Below the pieces are notes generated by a model. That model was given only the letters and a program-made list of their open reading frames with translations. It ran no database searches and was not told the DNA's origin. From Trebouxia sp. TZW2008 (lineage: Eukaryota > Chlorophyta > Trebouxiophyceae > Trebouxiales > Trebouxiaceae): a DNA stretch of 64,000 nucleotides. Positions 56,714 through 64,000 of the stretch are shown here, piece after piece (positions within the stretch are counted from its first letter, which is position 1; every line of letters begins with the position of its first letter). The position numbers were made by a program, and so were the translations under genes. Where the stretch lies: the NCBI GenBank assembly GCA_002118135.1, contig BDIU01000221.1, positions 1 through 64,000 on the forward strand, in the 5' to 3' direction.

Positions 56714-57837
56714 TGATGATCACAATGATGATGATGCCCATAGGGCGGGAAGATGCCACGGGCGCAGACGCTGTATAGCGAACTAATTTAGCCCCAAGTG
56801 CATGATGTCCATTGGGTAGGAAAAGGGGTCTCTGCCATGTGGCATGATAACAGAAACCTTTGAGAGCAGAGGCAGCCCAGAACTGCTGCTCCAACAGCTG
56901 CAATCAGCAGGGAGTTGACCTTTGGGGGTCAGCCCATTGCGCATGGACTGCAGCATGTACAGAAGCTTTCTGACTGTAGTGTCAAGGACCTGAAGATGAT
57001 TCAGTGCTGGACTGCAGTCAAGTCATGGTTGCACATTTGCCACACTGTGGCAATGATGTGACATCACATGCATGGGTTGCCTGCACGGCATGGTGCCTGT
57101 ACTATAGGTGGAACTCGTTTTATCTCCAGGCTTGACAATATGCACTGTCTGCTGATGCAAGTCACTAGGTCACTCAGAGGTTTGCACAGTCAAGCTGATG
57201 GCCAAAGACAATACGCTACGTTACTGACCTTGCTTGTCCCTGATGCTGTTGGCCGCCAGCCAATGCATTGGCTCTTTGACTTTTTGTCGGCTGATGGCTG
57301 CCCGTACTGCAGCAGCTTAGTCAAGCTCATGCTGCCATGGGCGGCACACCTTGAATGATGCATTCTGGGTTACGCGTGTACCAACAGTACTGGGAGTGTC
57401 ATGTCTTTAGATTTGCTGTCTAGATCTGCTGGGTTCAGAGCGTAGCTGATGGGTGCTGCACTTGATGCTGAGAAAAACCTTGACATGTCTGATATCGCGA
57501 TGCCTGGTAGCTGATCAAAACCTTCTGTCAGAGTCTGTTAGAACCTGGACATGCAGTATGACTTGGGCAAGGCCACCTGTGCGCTTTATCCTCAATCAGT
57601 CGGGGTCACAGCCTTTAAGATGCAGCAGCATCAGCAGCAGCAACTGTAAACTCTGCACTCTGTGCGGGATTGTGCGGCATATGCACCAGCTTAGGTGTGA
57701 GTGGTGTCACAGATACTTTCATGCCCAAGTGATCTCTGAGTCTCAAAGCCTTTGGCCTGGCCCTTGTGATGGCATGTGCATCACCTAGTCCGACTTGGAC
57801 TGTCCAAGACTTTGTGCAACGTTGCGCGGGGGCGGCA
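56714..57837. other. intergenic stretch without a convincing gene
   Basis: Open frames at 57068-57358 and 57453-57788 (plus) have no supporting motifs. The second includes closely spaced cysteines (CKLCTLC and CEWC) but no complete zinc-finger pattern or splice context. A TGTAA at about 57647 could serve the upstream gene. Confidence 0.4.
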
Positions 57838-59308
57838 ATGCCCGTGGCACCGACTATGGCTGCACGTCATTTGCCAACTGACAACATTTGCATGGCGACT
57901 GCGGCTGCCCTCCGTGCACGCAAGCAGGTAGCGAGTTGATCAGCACTGTCAGGAAAGGAGGCATGCATATCAGCCCGCTGATCGGGGGCCAATAAGCGCA
58001 ACCTGGCCGGGACAGCGTTTGCATGAGGACGAGATCCTCGGCCAAACGTATGCAAGTGTCGTCTCAAGGCAATTCTCAAAAGCAGCCGTTTCCTGATCAA
58101 GGTGTGCAACTGATTGCCCAGCACTGCGTACAGCTCACACCCAGAAGCTAGTCAGATTACATGAATCGGTACACCCTCAGGCTACTTGCACATGCAGATG
58201 GGACTTCTCATATGAACATTGATTCAGTGCACAACTACTCTAGCCCAGAAGCAAGCCCCTCAACACATTACAGACGTGCTAGCCCTGCAGTTTCAGGATC
58301 CAATTGCACAATTTCTGCACTCAGCAACAGTTCATACAGCATATATCAAGCTGATCAAGCCGGGTGTGCACGCGCACAGCCATACATACACAATCCCATG
58401 CTGCGACAGGCTCCGTGGCCTGCAGATGTTGATCCAGATCAGCTAGACATCGTACCAACACAGCAAATTGCCACAGTGTCAGCAATTGACAACATTGACA
58501 TCACGACCCCTGAGCCAGATGACACCACTGGAATGCTGTACGATGGCAATGACAACATGGCAGCTAGTCAGACTCAGACCCAAGACCCCACTGCAATGCT
58601 AAATGATACCAATAATAGCGCAACAGGAAGTCAGACCCAGACCCAGACCCACAGCCCAACAAACTGCGATGCACTTGCCCAAGCAGCCCAAGTGCAGCCT
58701 CCTCAGACTTGCACACCCATTGCAGCCGTGCCAAATGTCCTCAACTGCCACAACATCCAGGTACACTCTTGGCTATTGCACCATTGCAAGGAGTTCATTC
58801 ATTAGCCTTTCACCGTGCCTGCTGAGAACAGGGCTGACACTCTACAACCGCACTCAATCTGGCATGGGATTGTCAGTCGACGGATCATGACCGATCAATG
58901 TGTCAAGTTTCTACCTCAAGGCATCTGCATGTTGAGCATGAGATGCTAAACAGCAGCAGCAGCAGTGCAGGAACGTGTTGCTTGTAGGACAAAACGCCAA
59001 CAAACCCTGGACTGGAGTCCTTTGCACATGCCAGTCATGATGCACATGACCTGGTGCAACAAATTGACCAAGTGCGCAGCAGGCGTGCATCATTTCAGAG
59101 GAAAGCCAATCACTTACACAACAAGATACAGCAGCTTGAGCTTGAAATTTGTGACACAAGACAGCAAGCAGCAACAGCAGAAGAAATGGCCCAAACTGCA
59201 GATAAAGAATATCAGTCCCTTCATCAGACCCTGGAGCAGATGCTCAATTCTGCCAATGCCATGCTCACAGTCATGCAGAAAGTCAAGAGAAGAAGGCTGT
59301 CAGACTGA
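57838..59308 (+). CDS. unknown protein with C-terminal coiled coil
   Basis: Exon 57838-57927 starts at ATG and reads MPVAPTMAARHLPTDNIC to a good donor (CAAGCAG|GTAGCG). A middle part (about 58161-58758) is open and low in complexity, with Gln-Thr and Asp-Asn repeats (SQTQTQ) and a CAG|GTACAC donor. The last part (about 59035-59308) encodes a convincing coiled coil (KANHLHNKIQQLELEICDTR, then EEMAQTADKEYQSLHQ) and ends in a basic KRRRLSD. The joins between the three parts are not settled, because the middle region is open in two frames. I recognise no family; a nuclear role would fit the basic tail but is a guess. Confidence 0.45.
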
Positions 59309-60149
59309 ATTGAACTTGAGACCAGCTTGCACGTCGCTGTGGCATCATGACTACAGAAAGCTGCCATTGCGCAGGTCTGAATCACAGACAAGTCAGCACA
59401 TCTCAACTGCAAAGCCCTTTTGGGCAGCTCTCAGGAATCCTCACCCTACAATGGCTTGGGGGTCAGCCAGTTGCAACATGCATCAGGAATTTTTCATGCA
59501 GTGGACAGTAACATTGACATCATGGTGGAATTTGAAACGGCCTGTTGCACGACAGTATTCCATGCCAATTTATGTCACCACCATGTAGTGCCAAATTCAA
59601 CAAAACGGTGTGGAAGAATGCATTGTACTGATTGGTACAGAAGTGCACAGCCTATGCACTGCCGACTTGTACATGGCCATAGACTCCAGCCTAAGTCACT
59701 TAGTAAAGGACACAAGTAGCTGTTGGCGGTCAAGCGATGTTCTTCAAGAATTGCCATGTAGCTAGCGTATCAGAGACAACTGGCACAAGCTGCCCTTTAC
59801 CAGTTACCCCATCTTTAGAATTAATTTCCAAACCTATTTTGTTCCCTTTTGGACAGAGACCAGAAGCTTTGCATGAAAGTGCTGCAGCATTCAAGGCGAA
59901 TCATACATGATCACAAGATCAGTAAAGGCAGAAAGCTGATGCCATGCACATCGGCCAAGGATCAAACAATGTAATGCAGTAGTGCTGTTGACGGCTCTTT
60001 ACAGTATGATAATTGCGGATTGTGCTGTTGAGTGTTGACGGAGTGTGAAGGCTGTATGCCATGCGCTTAGAGGACTTCAAGCTTGAATGTGTGGATATGT
60101 TTGGTTGCAGCAGGACTGCCTCATTTCTTGTTGTACATGTTGATGTTGC
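59309..60149. other. convergent intergenic region
   Basis: No gene is seen. Plus TTACA at 59999-60003 (minus TGTAA) is a good poly(A) candidate for the gene on the right. TGTAA near 59970 could serve the coiled-coil gene. Confidence 0.45.
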
Positions 60150-61285
60150 CTATACATGCATGTGGTGGGTATCATGATCATCATGATGAACAGCAGTTGC
60201 AATTTTGGCTTTGGTCCAGGCCTGCAGAACATAGACAAGGTGATGGCATACAATTAAGGCTTAGGCAAGGTACAGGTATACCTAGGCACAGATAAGGTAC
60301 AGGCATACCTAGGCACAGACAAGGTACAGGCGTACCTAGGCACAGATAAGGTACAGGCATACAGAAGCATATGCAGGGTAACGGCGAGTACAAGCACAAC
60401 AGCAATGCATTGTTCATGTGCATGCAACAGAAGTGTGATGTGAGCTTCACCTCCTTCAGCCTATCAAAGATGTCCCTGGTACCAAATGTCGTCAAATACA
60501 GCTTGGGAAACTCAGCGTTGTCGCTGTGGATTATGATCTGCGAAGCACAGCAGATTTGTCCAGCGCAATTTGGGGAACTCAGCATTGTTGCTGTGAGTGT
60601 TTGATCTGCCCACCACAGCAGAGTTTGGTCAGTGATGCTTTCCTTGACAAAAAATGAAGCTGTCCAGCATGCACTTACCGTGCCTCTACCGCAGCATAGC
60701 TGCCAGACATTTCGCTGGAAATGAAGGTCGATGATTCTGCGTAAATCCAGAGTCTCCATGCTGCTTCCACAACATCCATCTGCAATGTTGCGTTACACGA
60801 GTTGCATTGCCTGAAAGGGCAGGCATGGTAGTTTGCTTTCATGGCATGCAAGATGAGAACTGAGCATTGGCTAGCACCAAGCTTACGTGTGAGATCTACT
60901 CGTTGCTCTGTGATTTGCCAGTGCCCTGCAGCAGGAGCAGTTTGAATTGGTGCCATTTTGCGTTTGGGAGTGATGTCACAAAGGCAGCGTCAGATTGTCA
61001 ACAAGCAGCAGCACGTACAGCTGGAGCAACAGACAGGAGAGCAGCAGAAGCATGCATCTGGACAGCCCTGCCAGGTCGACCCTTCCCAGACGATGTGAGC
61101 GCCCGAGCCATTGCCGGAAGAGCAGGCAGAAGCTACGGGCCTGCATGTCGCAGCTGTGTAACGTACAGGCCAAGTAGCAGCGCGCAGCGAAATCTGCATG
61201 CATACCCAGCTGGGTCAGCGTCACCCATATGGGCCTGCTTCGGACCCTTGAGCAGAGGCTCGCTTTTGTCGTCGTTTGCACTCAT
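60150..61285 (-). CDS. unknown protein with His-rich C-terminus
   Basis: Three exons join in phase: 60779-60679 (DVVEAAWRLWIYAESSTFIS, then EMSGSYAAVEAR), 60523-60451 (DNAEFPKLYLTTFGTRDIF, then DRLKE) and 60221-60150 (AWTKAKIATAVHHDDHDTHHMHV, stop). A likely first exon near 61285-61208 starts MSANDDKSEPLLKG, in which EPLL resembles an acidic dileucine sorting signal. The exons between 61208 and 60779 were not resolved. I recognise no family. The His/Asp cluster at the extreme C-terminus could bind a metal, but that is inference. Confidence 0.5.
60251..60372 (+). repeat. 27-bp minisatellite, four copies
   Basis: The unit is about GGTACAGGCATACCTAGGCA plus CAGATAA. It lies in the intron before the last exon of the His-tailed gene. 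The unit length is a multiple of three, so both strands stay open, but no splice site uses it. A nearby pair (60525-60600) duplicates the acceptor of exon 60523, with (A/C)GCTGAGTT(C/T)CCCAA in both. Confidence 0.9.
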
Positions 61286-61831
61286 GATTGCAATGTTTGT
61301 ATAATCGCTGTTGGCGCATCTGCAGGACTCCTGTCCTCGCCAAGCTACCCAGATGCAGCGTCAGGGAGATGAAACGGTATGCTGCGCTTATGGCTTCAGT
61401 CAGCTTCTGTGCTTGCATTTACAGCAATGGTATGGCGTTGTATTGCAGAACCCCCCTCATACAGACAGCACGTTCGAGAATCTACAATGATCCGGGCGTG
61501 AGCATGTTCATGTCAGCATTAAAACGAGACAGGCGTGTTGCCATCAGCTTGACCAAATGTCAGGCATGCGCCTGACTGATGACGAAATGCAAGAGCCAAC
61601 AATCTTTACATGCTCTGCGGAATACATCAGCACTGCAAACAGGAACTCCAAACAAGAAACCGTCAACACTACAAACGTGGGTGGGACTAGCGAATGTCGA
61701 TCCATGCTTTGAGCACCCCACGCCCAATGCTTCTCAGCCTCCTCCGTGTTTTTGGCTTAGTGAAATAGCTTGCAACACATGCGTCCGACCAACACACCAG
61801 TTTACCTAGCATGACAACGACTAAACTGGGC
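61286..61831. other. region between PABP 3' end and the His-tailed gene start
   Basis: No gene is seen. Plus TTACA at 61616-61620 (minus TGTAA) may end the PABP transcript. The part near 61300 should contain the promoter of the His-tailed gene. Confidence 0.4.
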
Positions 61832-64000
61832 CTAAGCAGAGATAGCCATGTTTGACATGGCCCCTGCAACATTGCTGCTGTCATCTGGCACCTGTCCAGA
61901 CTGGATTAGCACCCTCTTGGCCTCGCTCACCTGCAAGAAAGTATACATCTGAGGGCAGGGCAGGGCAGGGCAGGGCAGGGGGCAAAGGAAAGAGCAGGGC
62001 TCACATGACACAAACGTTTTGAGCTGTATGCAGCAGTAAAGCATGCATGTCATGCTGCAGGGTGATACGATACACGATAAAGATACGACATACATGCAGT
62101 TCTCGATAGCTCAGCATGAAGTAGACATACAGTCTTCAAATCAGCGGGAGCAGATCTTGCCCTGGCGAGCCATGTTGCTCAGCAGAAGCCAGACACAAGC
62201 TCAACACAGCTCAGCATGGCCCGAACAGACAACTCAATGGCAAAGTAAGTGGGTAAGCCAGGAAAGGGAGCGGACCTTGTCCTGGCAAGCCATGTGGTCC
62301 TCGATGATGCCCACCACGTCGCCTTCAGTCATCTCCAGCAGCATGCCAGTGATCTTGCCAGCCAAGTCAGGCTCCATGTTCATCACAAGAGGGTACAGCT
62401 CCTCACCTACACATCACACAGTCATGGATGAGCGCTCTACATACTTCAGATCAAAGTCCGACAGGGTCCTTATGTTTGGTCTCGTCTCAAGATGATGAGC
62501 GTGTGAAAATTAGAGCCAACAGGCTCCATGACAAGAAGGTGCAGTTCCTCGCCTACACATCACACAATCAAGAGTCAAAGCTTGGACCCTGCTGTGTAAG
62601 ATTGACAGCCAAGAAGGTACTCACACGCAGTTCACAGGTAATGACTTCACACAAGCCAGTCAGGTCAGGCTTGATCACAAGGCTACAGCTCCTGACTTGC
62701 CCATTGCACACTCATGTATCACAAACGTGCACATGTCAAGCTTAAGGCCGACAGCCTACCCACGCAGCATCACAACCTTGGGGCAAGTGTGTAGTGTGAA
62801 CAAGGCCCTGACAGAAGGCAGTTTTGATATTGCAGTGTCCTCAGAGTACTGCATTGGCCTAAACAAAATGACAGCAATTTCAGACACAGCAGATCTCCTC
62901 ATGTTCAGCTGCATGCTTGCACGTTATGTACAATTGCTTGATCAACAGGCTAGCAGTATGGTGTACCACAATGCAACATCTGCATACTATCTGACTGAGG
63001 GAGAGAACCCAAGTTGACCAAAGAAGAGAACCTTAGTTGGTGCCGCACAACAATTGCAGTCGGACTTGGTGTAGTTGTTGCACAAAGTGTTTGTTCTGTG
63101 CTTTACGGTATATGCAATTGTGGCATGCATTGCTCTAGTGTGCCATTACCTTGCACGCAGCATGTGTTGCAGAAGACCAACACTTTTTTTTACTGCCCTG
63201 ACAATCACAAAAGAGCCGGACACTTCTGCAACAACTGAAATGAGCAAGGCAACAACAGGCCAAACCAAAACAACGATCACAATCTGCATGACAACAAGCA
63301 GCATGCAAAATTTACTTGCTGAGCACATGTGCTAGAAGATGAACATTGTTATGCTCGACATGTGTTTTATCAAGCAGCTTGGAGAGACTACTCACCAAGC
63401 ATTGTACGGCGGGTGTCAGGGTCATTAGTCCCAGCCAGCCTCTGAGTAAGGGCAGAAGAGGAGGATTGGGAAGGCAGAGAAACTGGCAGTGCATGAATGG
63501 CGCTAGCACTAGTGCCGTTCATTTGTGCATGGGGACCCCCACCCCCTTGGTGTGGGGCGCCCCCCACTGACCCCTGGCCCATTGAGTTGTTGGCGCCCAT
63601 GCCTCCCATGGGGTTCTCACCCCTTCCAGCTCTTCCTCCTCTTCCTCCCAAGCTGCCTCTGCCTGGTCCCTGTAAATCACAACTCACTCAAAACACAATT
63701 ACGCAATGCGAGTCATGTTACTGGCAATGCACGGCTGACTGCATGTTTTGCTGACCACTTGCATCCTTCTTTGGCTGTGTATTGACTGTTGCAGCTTTGA
63801 GTCTGAGGAGCTGCTTGAGTCTGAAAGAGGACACTATTTCATCCTGTGACATATACACCACAGGAAGAGTTTGCCTACATGGCGAGACACAGGCACGCAG
63901 ATGCCAAGTAGGCAACAGCACAGCATATGCGGAAGATGCGAATAGTCACTGTTCACTGGCAAACGCTTCAACTGTGCCACATGTTTGCAGTGTCACATGA
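61832..64000 (-). CDS. poly(A)-binding protein, C-terminal part (gene runs off the right edge)
   Basis: Cytoplasmic poly(A)-binding protein coats mRNA tails and recruits PAM2-motif partners through its C-terminal MLLE domain. Visible exons are 63669-63396, 62406-62276 and 61930-61832. The first is a Gly/Met/Gln-rich linker (GRGGRAGRGENPMGGMG) leading to TMLG. The second reads EELYPLVMNMEPDLAGKITG, then MLLEMTEGDVVGIIEDH, a clear MLLE domain with its signature residues. The third closes the domain (SEAKRVLIQSGQVPDDSS) and ends at a TAG. Phases agree. The RRM domains must lie to the right of the window; no further exon between 63669 and 64000 was secure. Confidence 0.92.
61951..61984 (+). repeat. 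(GGGCA)n microsatellite
   Basis: About six GGGCA units lie in the intron between the last two PABP exons, close to the acceptor of the last exon. Confidence 0.9.
62095..62725 (-). repeat. partial exon copies flanking the PABP MLLE exon
   Basis: On the right of exon 62406-62276, two copies of its start and acceptor lie at about 62500-62570 and 62655-62720 (CAGCTCCT(C/G)AC and CACATCACACA runs). On the left, about 62140-62190 repeats its end and donor (GGCGAGCCATGT against GGCAAGCCATGT). None forms a complete exon. Confidence 0.8.

Noticed and set aside
57453..57788. Cys-rich ORF (CKLCTLC, CEWC) as a possible zinc-finger gene
   Set aside because: Spacing does not complete a known zinc-finger pattern and no splice or start context supports it.
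60181..60759. 192-codon minus-strand ORF of the His-tailed gene region
   Set aside because: It runs through introns and the 27-bp minisatellite in a frame different from the first of the phase-consistent exons.
1..64000. CRISPR arrays, operons, insertion sequences or prophage genes
   Set aside because: The repeats are exon-derived or simple sequence, genes contain spliceosomal introns, and no transposase, integrase or capsid motif was found.

Overview
The window looks like nuclear DNA of a green alga, most likely a chlorophyte of the Trebouxiophyceae type. The genes are intron-rich with GT-AG (and a few GC-AG) borders. Several gene ends carry TGTAA, the poly(A) signal typical of chlorophytes. 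The proteins include plant-type families (fused UMP synthase, MAP65, plastid rhodanese) and plastid-style targeting peptides. Nothing bacterial, organellar or viral was seen. All gene models were assembled by eye from frame, splice signals and family motifs; first exons are the weakest parts.

Layout, left to right: MAP65/PRC1-type microtubule bundler (-, 4868-417); a gene-poor stretch to 7.98 kb; a D-2-hydroxyacid dehydrogenase (-); a large ARM-like repeat protein (+, 11.6-20.3 kb); a coiled-coil Ser/Pro/Gln-rich protein (-, 26.5-21.4 kb); UMP synthase (+, 26.75-32.54 kb); tRNA-Arg(ACG) (-, 33.3 kb); an ACSF2-like acyl-CoA synthetase (+, 33.7-39.1 kb); RNA polymerase II subunit RPB7 (-, 41.0-40.1 kb); a DCAF15-like CRL4 receptor (+, 41.5-44.1 kb or beyond); ESCRT-I subunit VPS37 (+, to 47.46 kb); a plastid rhodanese (-, 49.8-48.2 kb); a small predicted thylakoid-lumen protein (+, 50.06-50.42 kb); a one-span membrane protein of unknown function (+, 50.5-56.7 kb); an unknown coiled-coil gene (+, 57.8-59.3 kb); an unknown His-tailed gene (-, 61.3-60.15 kb); and the 3' end of poly(A)-binding protein (-, 63.7-61.8 kb, running off the right edge). 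Genes are mostly arranged as divergent and convergent pairs with short shared upstream regions. They are ordinary housekeeping genes and do not form one pathway or cluster.

The striking property is structural. Most of the multi-exon genes, and at least one intergenic stretch, carry tandem, partly decayed copies of exon edges with the adjoining intron. The copies often keep the splice site, sit 40-300 bp apart and number two to four. Most have decayed. One copy, in the orotate phosphoribosyltransferase part of UMP synthase, differs from the real exon by eight substitutions that are all synonymous, which suggests it has been maintained. The acyl-CoA synthetase has a four-copy array of about 200 bp in which one extra copy is fully open with a good donor. 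These copies either record recurrent tandem duplication as an intron-expansion process or act as an unrecognised reservoir of alternative or decoy exons. Three GC-AG introns, a dispersed repeat shared by introns of two genes, and several microsatellites and minisatellites complete the picture.
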